Shown here: positions 34,763 through 44,509 of the stretch, one piece after another
Position numbering within the stretch: position 1 is the first letter of the stretch
Layout of the letters: the number at the start of each line of letters is the position of its first letter
Source: Fodinicola acaciae
GTDB lineage: Bacteria > Actinomycetota > Actinomycetes > Mycobacteriales > HKI-0501
Reading direction: 5' to 3'
DNA: 64,000 nucleotides
Assembly (NCBI RefSeq): GCF_010993745.1
Contig: NZ_WOTN01000002.1
Span: 1,860,001-1,924,000 of the forward strand
Position numbers and translations under genes: made by a program
Notes under the pieces: model-generated
What the model saw: the letters and a program-made list of their open reading frames with translations, nothing else
Told to the model about the DNA's origin: nothing
The model's database searches: none

Positions 34763-35916
34763 GGCAGATCAGCTCGCAGCACGAATCCTCCTTCGCGGCC
34801 GTTTTCCGTGGTCAGTGTGCCACCGACGGCACGTGCGCGTTCGCTCAGCGACGACAGGCCGAAGCCTTCGTCGGTCCGCGCGGCCGCGCCGGTCCCGTCG
34901 TCGCCGACCTCCAGCATCACGTTGTCAGCGCCGAAAACCAGCCGCGCCACGGCTTTGCCGGCGTTTCCGTGCCGTACGGCGTTGACCAGGCCTTCCTGCA
35001 GCACGCGATAGAGGACCAGCTCGACATCGGAGTCCAGCGGCCGCTCCGGGCCTTCCACCTCAAGCCGTACGGAAATTCCAGTGCCTTCGAATGATTTCGC
35101 CAGCGCCTCGAGTGCGGCGCTGCCGACCGCCCCGTCGAGTGCGAGTGGACGCAACGCGCGCACCCATCGCCGCGTCTCGGCCAACGCGTCCTCGGTCAGC
35201 TCTCGCGCCTGCCGCACCTCGTCCCAGGCACTTTCCGGCCGCTTCTTCCGAAAACGCTCGGCATTGCGCAGACCGACGGTGATGACGGTGAGGTGGTGAC
35301 CGACCGAGTCGTGCATTTCCCGCGCCATCCTTGCTCGCTCCCGCGCCACCGTGAGCTCGCGTACGCGATCGGCATAGCGCGCCAGCTCCGCATGCGCGGA
35401 TTCCAGCTGAGCCAACAGCTCGCGGGCCTTCACCACCGCGGCGGCGATGCCGAAAACGAAGGTGGAGATCAGCGTCAGCTGCAACGCCTGAAAGAACAGG
35501 TCGCTGGGAGAACGGTGGTAGAACAACGGCAGCGCGACCAGATACATCGGTGCGATGGCGAGCAAGGCGAGCGCGATCGCCGACCGCATGCCAAACATGA
35601 TCAGGATGTTGGCCAGCGCGACCATCATCAGCGGCGCACCGAGACCGGTGCCGTCGAAGGTCACCACGGCGGTGGCGAACAGCAGGAACAGCGGTGAGAA
35701 AAGCTTGCGCCGCCCGGTCGTACGCGCGTCCCACGGCATCAGCAACCAACTGCCGACCGTGCCGACGACCAACGGCGCGACCACCGGAAAGCCGAATGGC
35801 AGAGTCGGCACCTGTCGATACGCGTACGCGGAAAACCCGAGCGTCGCGGCGATCGACAGCCAGAAGGCGACGGTCAGCGCGAACGGCCGGTCGGTGACGG
35901 TGAACGTGCGCCCCAC
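34741..35916 (-). CDS. HisKA_3-type sensor kinase (NarX/DesK-like)
   Basis: This 391-residue membrane kinase has five or six transmembrane helices (about 12-160) with no large extracellular domain. A coiled linker follows, then the phospho-acceptor H202 in REMHDSVGHHLTVI and the ATPase domain with EGLVNAVRHGNA and DDGTG. The partner is the overlapping LuxR-type regulator. GTG 35916 or GTG 35925 can start it; TAATGT upstream of 35916 has -10 character. The overlap with the regulator suggests coupled synthesis in fixed ratio. Confidence 0.88.
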   Translation of the reverse strand: MGRTFTVTDRPFALTVAFWLSIAATLGFSAYAYRQVPTLPFGFPVVAPLVVGTVGSWLLMPWDARTTGRRKLFSPLFLLFATAVVTFDGTGLGAPLMMVALANILIMFGMRSAIALALLAIAPMYLVALPLFYHRSPSDLFFQALQLTLISTFVFGIAAAVVKARELLAQLESAHAELARYADRVRELTVARERARMAREMHDSVGHHLTVITVGLRNAERFRKKRPESAWDEVRQARELTEDALAETRRWVRALRPLALDGAVGSAALEALAKSFEGTGISVRLEVEGPERPLDSDVELVLYRVLQEGLVNAVRHGNAGKAVARLVFGADNVMLEVGDDGTGAAARTDEGFGLSSLSERARAVGGTLTTENGREGGFVLRADLPCRPSAY

Positions 35917-36072
35917 GACCCGCACATTAGCCAATGAGTCGCGCGTCCGCGTCGGTCGTACGTAGGGGATGCCCCCATGACCGCGGTCATGGCCGGCTCT
36001 ATCGGCGGCGCGATGCGACCGGCACCGACCTTTCCTTAATCTGCGGTCGACACTGAGAAAGGAATCTCCTCC

Positions 36073-36657
36073 ATGACTGATCGACGCACCGTCATAGGCG
36101 CTTCGCTGGCGACCATCGCCGGCGCCGGACTTGGGCTGTCGGCAACCACGCCGGCAGCCGCGGAGACCACCGGCCAGACCGTACGCTGCTCGTTCAAGGT
36201 GGTCGACAAGCGTGGCCGGCAACGCTTCCTCGCCGTCACCACGAAACCGCCGGCGATCGTCGGCGGCAAGGAATATCCCCGCCAGGGACCGGAAAACTCC
36301 TCCTATCTCGTTTTCAACGACGAGAACGGCGACGAGAAAGGCGGGATCGTCGCCGACAGCCACGGCGCGTTGGTCTCGCTCGACTACGCGACCGGCGACG
36401 CGATCCATCTGCAGACCGGCTGGCAGGACAAGCGCGGCGGTGCCTCGCTCATCATGAACCACATGCCGGATCCGGCTTCGGGGTTGGGGATCCGGCACTT
36501 TCCCGGTGTCGAGCTGTTCACCTCAACCGAGCTGGGATCGGTGCTGTCCCTGTGCGATACGCAGGGCCGGCCGCGGATCCGGCTGCGGGTCGCGATGGAC
36601 GGCACGCCGTCGATCTCGGTCCTGGACGAGGACGGCACGACCGTACGGAGCCTGTGA
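36073..36657 (+). CDS. Tat-exported protein of unknown function
   Basis: This 194-residue protein has a twin-arginine signal, DRRTVIGASLATIAG, cleaved near TPAAAET (about 30). The mature part is beta-rich, with FKVVDKRGRQRFLAV, YLVFNDENGDEKGGIV, MNHMPDPA and RIRLRVAMDGTPSISVLDEDG. I know no domain name for it. The next gene is a clear paralogue without a signal. ATG 36073 follows GGAATCTCCTCC, with no classic site. Confidence 0.7.
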   Translation: MTDRRTVIGASLATIAGAGLGLSATTPAAAETTGQTVRCSFKVVDKRGRQRFLAVTTKPPAIVGGKEYPRQGPENSSYLVFNDENGDEKGGIVADSHGALVSLDYATGDAIHLQTGWQDKRGGASLIMNHMPDPASGLGIRHFPGVELFTSTELGSVLSLCDTQGRPRIRLRVAMDGTPSISVLDEDGTTVRSL

Positions 36658-37154
36658 TGATCGCGCCTGGATCGTTCACCGTCGTCGACAACCGTGGACG
36701 GCAGCGTTTCCTTGTCGATACGAAGAAACCGCCGATCATCATCGGCGGAAAGACCTATCCGCCGGAGCAGCGCAGCGGTGCGCCTGACGACCTGTCGTGC
36801 CTGGTCTTCAACGCCGACAACGGCGACGAGAAAGGCGCCATCGCCGTATACTCGACCGGCGGGATCGTCTCGCTCGATTTCGCCAATGCCGATGGCGTCC
36901 ACCTGGAGACGTCATGGGAAGGCAGCGTCGGTGGCGCCGTGTTGCAGTTGCGGCACATGCCGGATCCGGCGTTGCCGCCCGAGCAGGCACGAAACCCGGT
37001 CGGTGCGGTGCTGGCCGCGCACTCCGAGTCGGGTTCGTCGCTGCAGTTGTGCGATCCGGCCGGCAAGCCGCGCCTCAGCGTACGGGTCGCGATGGACGGG
37101 CGGCCGTCGATCGCGTTCCTGGACGAGCGCGGCGAGGTGGTGAAAGAGCTGTAG
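36657..37154 (+). CDS. Cytosolic paralogue of the Tat-exported protein
   Basis: This 165-residue protein aligns along its length with residues 38-194 of its neighbour: FTVVDNRGRQRFLVDTKKPP, LVFNADNGDEKGAIAV, LRHMPDPA and VRVAMDGRPSIAFLDERG. It lacks any signal peptide. Its ATG 36657 overlaps the neighbour's TGA by one base (TGATG; a GTG three bases earlier is also possible), so the two are translationally coupled. Function is unknown. The pair suggests one partner acts outside and one inside the cell. Confidence 0.7.
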   Translation: MIAPGSFTVVDNRGRQRFLVDTKKPPIIIGGKTYPPEQRSGAPDDLSCLVFNADNGDEKGAIAVYSTGGIVSLDFANADGVHLETSWEGSVGGAVLQLRHMPDPALPPEQARNPVGAVLAAHSESGSSLQLCDPAGKPRLSVRVAMDGRPSIAFLDERGEVVKEL

Positions 37155-37165
37155 AACACAGCGGC

Positions 37166-37293
37166 TTGACGCCACGCGCATCGATGCGGTTATAGTCGGA
37201 CCATCATGGAGAGCTGACATCGCGACCCCGACCCGCGCCCGCGGCCTGTTGCGCCCGGTGGGTCACCAATCCGATTTCCTCGGTGGTGTCTCG
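37166..37293 (+). promoter_or_regulatory. Promoter and leader of the ABC-F gene with a three-codon ORF
   Basis: TTGACG (37166-37171), a 19-bp spacer and TATAGT (37191-37196) form a likely promoter. Just after the expected start comes ATG GAG AGC TGA (37206-37217), a three-codon frame. A GC-rich hairpin anchored by GACCC and GGGTC (37230-37264) precedes the gene start at 37294, which has no strong ribosome site. This layout resembles ribosome-mediated attenuation of ABC-F resistance genes. Confidence 0.45.
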
Positions 37294-38877
<1,584 letters not shown>

Positions 38878-38880
38878 AAA

Positions 38881-38926
38881 TTCGCTGGCCACCTCGACCG
38901 GAGAATACCGGTCGATGGCCAGCGAA
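38881..38926. terminator. Two-step hairpin terminator
   Basis: TTCGCTGGCCA (38881-38891) pairs with TGGCCAGCGAA (38916-38926). Inside, TCGACCGG (38894-38901) pairs with CCGGTCGA (38908-38915). AAAATT flanks the left end. It lies between the convergent ABC-F and Tra-like genes. Confidence 0.85.
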
Positions 38927-38938
38927 GCCGGTCAGTGA

Positions 38939-39628
38939 TCAGGCCACCGACGGGCTTTTGGAACGACCTGGCTGGTGGGGTCGCGGCGTCAGCGTGGTGA
39001 CCCCGCCGGTGCGGTGAAAGTCCAGCCAGAGCCGCGACGGGTCGGTGTCGCGGCGGATTGTCATGCGTACGGCCCCAAACGTGGCCGCCAGCTGGCTCGC
39101 CACCTCGGCGAAATCCGAGGCGGTCTGGCCGGCGGTCATGGAAACCTGCACCAGATCGCGGCGGTCGGTGCTGCGTACCCGCCGGATGATCGGCAGGTAT
39201 TCGCTGCCGTGCACCGTCCGGCCGAGGCCGGTGAGCACCATCGCCGGCTGCCAGTTGCGTTCGTAAACCCAACGGCGGCGCCATTTCGAGCGCGCCGGCG
39301 TGCGTACCCATCTGCCGAAGGTGACCTCGTCGGCATAGCGCCAGACCAGGCCGCCGGCGACGGCGGTGAAAACGATGGAGCCGACGACGATGGCCAGCGT
39401 GGTGGGACCCCACGCGATCCAGCCGGCCAGCAGGGCTCCGGTGATCAGTGTCGCGACTGGATGGCGCCACATCGCGCCGAGCAGCCGGAGCAGTCCGCGA
39501 CCGATCAGCAGCACCGCGACGGTGCCGATGCTCAGTCGCACGGTGGGGACCAGGAACAGTCCACGGTCACGGGTCCGCCTGCGGTGCGGCCGGCCGATGA
39601 ACGCTTCCGGGCCTCGGTCGGTGTTCAT
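38939..39628 (-). CDS. N-terminal part of an AICE FtsK/SpoIIIE-type transfer protein (TraSA-like)
   Basis: This 229-residue protein starts MNTDRGPEAFIGRP and continues RDRGLFLVPTVRLSI, two transmembrane helices (about 33-50 and 58-92). A membrane-proximal domain follows with WVYERNWQPAMVLTGLG and MTAGQTASDFAEVASQLAATFG. This matches the N-terminal third of the double-strand-DNA translocase of actinomycete integrative conjugative elements. The FtsK motor domain (Walker A/B) is missing; the frame ends after PRPHQPGRSKSPSVA beside the terminator. It is either a truncated remnant or a stand-alone derivative. Its promoter carries a 16-bp operator shared with the neighbouring GntR gene. Confidence 0.65.
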   Translation of the reverse strand: MNTDRGPEAFIGRPHRRRTRDRGLFLVPTVRLSIGTVAVLLIGRGLLRLLGAMWRHPVATLITGALLAGWIAWGPTTLAIVVGSIVFTAVAGGLVWRYADEVTFGRWVRTPARSKWRRRWVYERNWQPAMVLTGLGRTVHGSEYLPIIRRVRSTDRRDLVQVSMTAGQTASDFAEVASQLAATFGAVRMTIRRDTDPSRLWLDFHRTGGVTTLTPRPHQPGRSKSPSVA

Positions 39629-39744
39629 TGTCTGCCTCCCCGACTTCGGTATGTCGTCCGTTGCTCGGCGGGCTCCGCGACGCTGAGGCTCCGGCCGTGC
39701 TCTGGCATCCCCCCTGGTAGTGCCGAAAGATCCGTGTGTTCAAC

Positions 39745-39824
39745 TTGTACCAACAATAGGGACCATACAGCATGGCGAGTCGGTGCGCATCCACCTTTGG
39801 GTACTGAACCTATTGTTGGTACAA
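39745..39824. promoter_or_regulatory. Paired 16-bp operators in the tra/gntR divergent promoter
   Basis: TTGTACCAACAATAGG (39745-39760) and its exact inverse CCTATTGTTGGTACAA (39809-39824) flank the intergenic region. The right copy overlaps a -10, TACAAT (39820-39825), placed 17 bases after TTGGGT (39797-39802). It therefore can repress gntR, and the left copy faces the Tra-like gene. Each copy contains a TTGT/ACAA half-site pair. Confidence 0.75.
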
Positions 39825-39873
39825 TTAGACGCTAGCAGTCGTCGGCAAACAGCGCCGGACCGGGAGACGAACC

Positions 39874-40632
39874 GTGACAGTAGAGCCGGAGACCGGCCCC
39901 AAATACCGGCAAATCGCCGCCTGGCTGCGGACGAAGATCACTCGTGGTGAGCTTCGGCCGGGCCAGACCGTGCCGACCGAGAAAGAGCTCTCCGACAAGT
40001 ACGGCGTGTCGCGCAACACCGTACGGCTGGCGCTCGGCGCGCTGACCAACGAAGGCCTGATCACCGGTGGCCGTGGCCGCGGCCGGGTCGTACGCAAGAT
40101 GGAGCCACTCGTCTACTATGCGCATCGTCGCAGGTCAGACGAGCTGGACGGGGTCAGCAGCACGGACGCGTTCCTCCAACAGGTGAAGTCGCAGGGCCAC
40201 GAGACCGTGCAGCAGATCGAGGTGTCGATCGTGCTGGCCAACGCCGACATGGCCAAGGCGCTGGAGGTCAACGTCGGCGAAAACGTGGTCGTACGACGAC
40301 GGTTGCAGATCATCGACGGCCAGGCCTGGTCGACATCCGACTCGTACTATCCGCTGGAGGTCGTGCAGGGCTCGGCGATCATGAGCCCGGCCTCGATCCC
40401 GCAGGGCGTACGCAAGCTGCTGGCCGACATGGGGTTCGAGCAGACGCATTATGTCGACGAGCTGACCGTACGGATGCCGCGGCCGCCGGAGGCCAACCGG
40501 CTGGACATCGGTCCCGGCATCCCGGTCATGGTGCACGAGCGGATCGGCATGACCGCGAACGGGCCGGTGCGCTGGACCAGGACGATCTTCCCCGGCGACC
40601 GGCACAGCATCGTCTACGAGGTGCCGGCGTAG
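39874..40632 (+). CDS. GntR/UTRA regulator (KorSA-like)
   Basis: This 252-residue protein has a winged helix, VPTEKELSDKYGVSRNTVRLALGAL (about 33-57), and a UTRA ligand domain (about 90-245; VQQIEVSIVLAN, GENVVVRRRLQIIDGQ, PGIPVMVHERIG). In AICEs such as pSAM2, a GntR protein (KorSA) represses the transfer and activation genes. Location beside a Tra-like gene and the matched operators support that role. GTG-containing contexts upstream are not needed: the GTG at 39874 begins TVEPETGPKYRQIA. The 3' end overlaps the convergent membrane-protein gene by 19 bases. Confidence 0.82.
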   Translation: MTVEPETGPKYRQIAAWLRTKITRGELRPGQTVPTEKELSDKYGVSRNTVRLALGALTNEGLITGGRGRGRVVRKMEPLVYYAHRRRSDELDGVSSTDAFLQQVKSQGHETVQQIEVSIVLANADMAKALEVNVGENVVVRRRLQIIDGQAWSTSDSYYPLEVVQGSAIMSPASIPQGVRKLLADMGFEQTHYVDELTVRMPRPPEANRLDIGPGIPVMVHERIGMTANGPVRWTRTIFPGDRHSIVYEVPA

Positions 40633-40982
40633 ACCCGCCGATACGTCCAGCCGGCGATCGCCGCGCTGGCCAGCACAAACGGTCCCTCGACGGTGACCGC
40701 GAGCAGGATCGAGGCTCCAAGCCAGCCGGCCTCGGCGGTGGTCACGTCGAACCAACCGTCCAGCAGCACCGCCGCGCCGGTGGCCGCCGCGACCAGCCCC
40801 AGCCGCGGGTCGCCGCGATGGGCCAGCCGCGCGGCCAGCAGAAACGCGACGACCAGGGCGCCGTCCAAGCCGACCCAGGTGACGATGTCCGGCGGCTGGT
40901 CGAACAGCAGGCCGACCGTCCAGACGGTGAGGACCGCGGCGGCCACCAGATAGCCGGCGCAGATCCACCTGTACGTCCGCAT
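40614..40982 (-). CDS. Small four-helix membrane protein
   Basis: This 122-residue protein has four hydrophobic helices (about 7-25, 37-52, 60-75 and 85-108) and no recognised domain. ATG 40982 is used; another start lies six bases upstream. Convergent overlap with the GntR gene. Confidence 0.6.
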   Translation of the reverse strand: MRTYRWICAGYLVAAAVLTVWTVGLLFDQPPDIVTWVGLDGALVVAFLLAARLAHRGDPRLGLVAAATGAAVLLDGWFDVTTAEAGWLGASILLAVTVEGPFVLASAAIAGWTYRRVYAGTS

Positions 40983-41026
40983 GACCACCAGTCTCGGACG
41001 CGCACCTGTGACCGCACTGTGAACGG

Positions 41027-41482
41027 CTATCCGGCGAGCAGGCGGCGCGGACCGGGTCCTTCCTTGGCGTACGCGTCGTACGGATTGGACAGCATGCAGG
41101 TCTTCAGCGACAGGCAGCCGCAGCCGATGCAGTCGGTCAGATCGTCGCGCAGCCGGGTCAGCTGGTTGATCCGCGCGTCCAGCTCCTCGCGCCAGCCGGC
41201 GGACAGCGCGGCCCAGTCCTCCTTGGTGGGCGTACGCTCGTCCGGCAGGCTTTCCAACGCCTCCCGGATCGTCTTGAGCGGGATGCCGACCCGCTGCGAA
41301 ACCTTGATGAACGCGACCCGGCGCAGCGTGTCACGTGCGTAGCGGCGCTGGTTGCCGCTGGTGCGCCGGCTGCTGATCAGGCCTTTGGCCTCGTAGAAAT
41401 GCAGCGCCGAGACGGCCACGCCGCTGCGCTCGGCCAGCTGTCCGACGGTCAGCTCGCGCAGGATCGGCGGACGATCGCTCAC
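41027..41482 (-). CDS. soxR: SoxR, redox-sensing MerR-family regulator
   Basis: This 151-residue protein has a MerR helix-turn-helix (LTVGQLAERSGVAVSALHFYE, 11-31) and the [2Fe-2S] loop CIGCGCLSLKTC with C118, C121, C123 and C129. In actinomycetes SoxR answers redox-active metabolites rather than superoxide and usually controls a few oxidoreductases or pumps. GTG 41482 is chosen; a longer frame from 41518 exists. No SoxR target is obvious among its immediate neighbours. Confidence 0.92.
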   Translation of the reverse strand: MSDRPPILRELTVGQLAERSGVAVSALHFYEAKGLISSRRTSGNQRRYARDTLRRVAFIKVSQRVGIPLKTIREALESLPDERTPTKEDWAALSAGWREELDARINQLTRLRDDLTDCIGCGCLSLKTCMLSNPYDAYAKEGPGPRRLLAG

Positions 41483-41566
41483 GCCACCGAGCGTACCTCG
41501 CGTTTGGTTGAGGTCCACGAAAAGTGCGGCCGGCCACCTCGGCCGGCCGCACTTTGGGTCGTACGG

Positions 41567-42436
41567 TCAGTAAACCTGCACGCCGTAGGCGTTGAGCGCC
41601 TCGACGACCGGCTGGAAGAACGTCGTGCCACCGGAGCTGCAGTTGCCGCTGCCGCCGGAGGTCAGGCCGAGCGCGGTGCTGCCGGCGTAGAGCGGACCGC
41701 CACTGTCGCCACCCTCGGCGCAGACGGTGGTCTGGATCATGCCGGTGACGGTGCCTTCGGCGTACCGCACGGTCGCGTTAAGCGCGGTCACGCGGCCGCT
41801 GTGGATGCCGGTCGTGCTGCCGCGCCGCGTCACCGTCTGGCCGACGCTCGGCGTGCCGGCGGAAGTGATGTCCTGGCTGCCGACGGTGCCGGGGTGGTTG
41901 GTGAAGCTGCTGGCATAGCGCACGATCGCGTAGTCGTTGCCGGGGAAGCTGCTGTTTTGCGTGTTGCCGATCAGCGTGGTGTGCGAGGAGTTCGAATACC
42001 ACGAGGAGGCGATGTTGCCGCAGTGGCCGGCGGTCAGGAAGTAGTACGTGCTGCCGCTGCGGACGTTGAAGCCCAGCGAGCAGCGGTACTGGCCGCCGTA
42101 GATCGCGTCGCCGCCGCTGATGTAGGTGTGGAACTCACCGGCGGTGCGCTGGATGCGTACGGCGTTGCCGTACTGCTGCGTGAGTGCCTTGACGCGGTCG
42201 AGTTTCGCGCCGGTCACGGTGCTGTCGAGGGTGACCAGGATCTGGCCGGTCGCCGCGTCGACGGCCCACGCCGAGCCGGGGACCATCGTGGACTTGTCCA
42301 GCGCGGCTTTCACGCTGTTGAGCTTGGCGGCGCCGTAATGCGGCGCGGCCTGCGCGGGTTGCGCGGCGGCCAGGCCGGCGGCCACCAGGCCGACAGCCGC
42401 GGCGGCGATCGCGATACGACGGAACGTGAGCCTCAC
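41567..42436 (-). CDS. Secreted streptogrisin-type serine protease (S1)
   Basis: This 289-residue preproprotein has a signal peptide (1-30, AQA-AP). A short propeptide (about 31-105) includes [16 protein letters not shown], the foldase prodomain of streptogrisins. The chymotrypsin-fold protease follows, with H138 (LTAGHCG), D168 (NDYAIV) and S245 (GGDSGGP). Cysteine pairs match the family. GTG 42436 has AGGAGGCGCAC directly upstream. Monocistronic. Confidence 0.92.
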   Translation of the reverse strand: MRLTFRRIAIAAAAVGLVAAGLAAAQPAQAAPHYGAAKLNSVKAALDKSTMVPGSAWAVDAATGQILVTLDSTVTGAKLDRVKALTQQYGNAVRIQRTAGEFHTYISGGDAIYGGQYRCSLGFNVRSGSTYYFLTAGHCGNIASSWYSNSSHTTLIGNTQNSSFPGNDYAIVRYASSFTNHPGTVGSQDITSAGTPSVGQTVTRRGSTTGIHSGRVTALNATVRYAEGTVTGMIQTTVCAEGGDSGGPLYAGSTALGLTSGGSGNCSSGGTTFFQPVVEALNAYGVQVY

Positions 42437-42752
42437 GTGCGCCTCCTGTGGGGGTGCGGACACGGCCGGGGTGACGTGTCCTTCAGGTGGCCCGGATCGA
42501 CGCCAGGCACCACGAGTCGCGGCGTCGAGGCGGCATAATTGCCGCACATTGCCTTGATGGGGCCAATGCCAAGCCGTTGGAAGTATCGACGCAAGACGGC
42601 CGGCAACACAAGACTTTCCTGTGATACCGGAAATATTACGTTAAGCTGCTGACGGACCGTAACGATGGCGACGACATTTCGGTCATCGGCCACCAAAAAA
42701 GCCGCTGGACCCGGAAGTTGTCCATTTCCATCCGGGTCCCCGCGGCGGCTAC
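42437..42752. other. Spacer between S1 protease and SDR gene, 316 bp
   Basis: It holds the protease promoter region (AT-richer around 42590-42650, e.g. ATATTACGTTAAG) and the SDR terminator at its right edge. No gene is seen. Confidence 0.6.
42695..42750 (-). terminator. Rho-independent terminator after the sugar operon
   Basis: On the minus strand AGCCGC...GGACCCGG pairs with CCGGGTCC...GCGGCT, followed by six T. It starts a few bases after the SDR stop. Confidence 0.85.
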
Positions 42753-43520
42753 TTAGTAAATCGTGTAACCACCGTCGATGACGAGGACGGATCCGGTCAT
42801 GAAAGCGGACGCGTCGCTGGCCAGATAGAGGACACTCGGCGCGATCTCCTCCGGCGTCGCGTAGCGTTGCTGCGCCGAGTCCTCGATCCACATCCGGCGA
42901 AACTCCGGCCGGTCCACCGGCGCCATCTCGGTTTTCACATAGCCGGGCGCCAAAGCGTTGATCCTGATGTTGTGCGGGGCCCATTCCGCGGCCAGTGACT
43001 TGGTCAGCTGATGCACCGCGGCCTTCGAGGCGTTGTACGTCGCCTGCAGCTGCGGCCGGTTGACGATGAGTGCCGAGATCGAGCCGACGTTGACGATCAC
43101 GCCACCACCGCTGTCGGCCAGGTGCCGGCCGAAAACCGTGCTGCAGAGCCAAAGGCCGCGTACGTTGAGGTCGAAGATCTGGTCGAACTCGGCATCTGGC
43201 ACGTCGAACGCGGCTTTGTGGATGCACAGGCCGGCGTTGTTGACCAGGATGTCGACACCGCCGAGTCCATCGACGGTTTCGACGAGCATCCGTTCGACAT
43301 CGGCGCGCTGCGTCACGTCACCGGTGATGGCGACCGCGGTGTGGCCGGCGTCTTTGAGCTCTGCCAACACATCCGCGTTACGGCCGGCGTCGCGGCCGGT
43401 GATCGCGACGCTCGCGCCGGCCTCGGCCAGCGCCACCGCGAAGGCCCTGCCGAGGCCGCGGTTGGCGCCGGTGACCAGCGCGCGTTTGCCGGTCAGGTCG
43501 AAACTGTCGAGCACCGTCAC
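42753..43520 (-). CDS. Short-chain dehydrogenase/reductase (SDR)
   Basis: This 255-residue classical SDR has the cofactor loop TGANRGLG, NNAG, catalytic Ser in VGSISA, and Tyr/Lys in ATYNASKAA. The C-terminal end MTGSVLVIDGGY is typical. Together with the upstream polyol-type dehydrogenase it would oxidise an imported sugar or polyol (inference). GTG 43520 overlaps the preceding stop as GTGA. Last gene of the operon. Confidence 0.88.
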   Translation of the reverse strand: MTVLDSFDLTGKRALVTGANRGLGRAFAVALAEAGASVAITGRDAGRNADVLAELKDAGHTAVAITGDVTQRADVERMLVETVDGLGGVDILVNNAGLCIHKAAFDVPDAEFDQIFDLNVRGLWLCSTVFGRHLADSGGGVIVNVGSISALIVNRPQLQATYNASKAAVHQLTKSLAAEWAPHNIRINALAPGYVKTEMAPVDRPEFRRMWIEDSAQQRYATPEEIAPSVLYLASDASAFMTGSVLVIDGGYTIY

Positions 43521-44509
43521 GGAATGACCACCGCCTTCATCGCATCCGGGCGCTCGTCCGCGCGCAGCGCCGCCTCCACGTCGGTGAGTCCGAACGTACC
43601 GGTCACCAACCGATCCAGCTCGACGGACCGGCTCGCCGCCAGCGCGATCGCGGTCGGCCAGGTGTTGGCGTACCGGAAAACGCCGGTCAGCCAGAGTTCG
43701 CGGTTCTGGATCAGCGAAACCGGCAGCGTCAGCTGGTCGGATCCCATCCCCACCAGCACGATCCGGCCGCCGCCGCGGACCGCCGGGATGCCGCTCGCGA
43801 TCGCCGGCGGCGCGCCGGAGCACTCGATCAGAGCGTCCACATCGGACACCTCGGCGACCTGCGCCGGTTCGGCGGCGGTGAAGCCGAAATCGGCGACGCG
43901 GGTGCGGCGAGCGGGCACGGGGTCGCTCACGATCACCTCGGTCGCGCCGGCAGCGCGAGCTGTTTGTGCCGCGATCAGGCCGATCGGACCGGCGCCGGTG
44001 ACGAGTACGCGCGAGCCGGTGCCGACATCGGCCTTACGGCAGGCCCAAACGCCGACCGACAGTGGCTCCAGCAAGGCGGCGGCCGTGTCGGAAACAGCGT
44101 CGGGGACCGGATGCGCGAAATCCGCCGGCACGGTCACGTACTCGCAGAACGCGCCGTCGACCGGTGGCGTCGCGAAGAAACGCATGTCCGGGCAGAGGTT
44201 GTAGCGGCCGGCCTTGCACTGCGCGCAGCGCCGGCACGGAAGCTGCGGCTCGATCGCCACGCGCTCACCGATCCGGCCGGCGGCGATCGTGGAGCCGACA
44301 CCGGTGATCCGGCCGGACACCTCGTGGCCGAGCACGATCGGCTCGCGTACGACGAAATCGCCGATCCGGCCGTGTTTGTAGTAATGCACGTCCGATCCGC
44401 AGACACCGACCGCAGCGACCCTGATCAGCACCTCGTCCGGTTTCGGCTCGGGCACTGGCCTTTCGCGCACCTCGATGACGCCGGTCCCGACCAGCACACT
44501 GGCTTTCAT
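43517..44509 (-). CDS. Zinc-dependent polyol-type dehydrogenase (MDR)
   Basis: This 330-residue enzyme has catalytic zinc ligands C37 (GVCGSD), H62 and E63 (GHE). Structural zinc cysteines are C92, C95, C98 and C106, and the NAD loop is GAGPIGLIAAQTA. It most resembles sorbitol/xylitol/L-iditol dehydrogenases. ATG 44509 overlaps the permease stop by four bases. Confidence 0.85.
   Translation of the reverse strand: MKASVLVGTGVIEVRERPVPEPKPDEVLIRVAAVGVCGSDVHYYKHGRIGDFVVREPIVLGHEVSGRITGVGSTIAAGRIGERVAIEPQLPCRRCAQCKAGRYNLCPDMRFFATPPVDGAFCEYVTVPADFAHPVPDAVSDTAAALLEPLSVGVWACRKADVGTGSRVLVTGAGPIGLIAAQTARAAGATEVIVSDPVPARRTRVADFGFTAAEPAQVAEVSDVDALIECSGAPPAIASGIPAVRGGGRIVLVGMGSDQLTLPVSLIQNRELWLTGVFRYANTWPTAIALAASRSVELDRLVTGTFGLTDVEAALRADERPDAMKAVVIP

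Noticed and set aside
38939-39628. A full FtsK cell-division translocase
   Set aside because: Only the membrane N-terminal part is present; no Walker motifs in any frame downstream.
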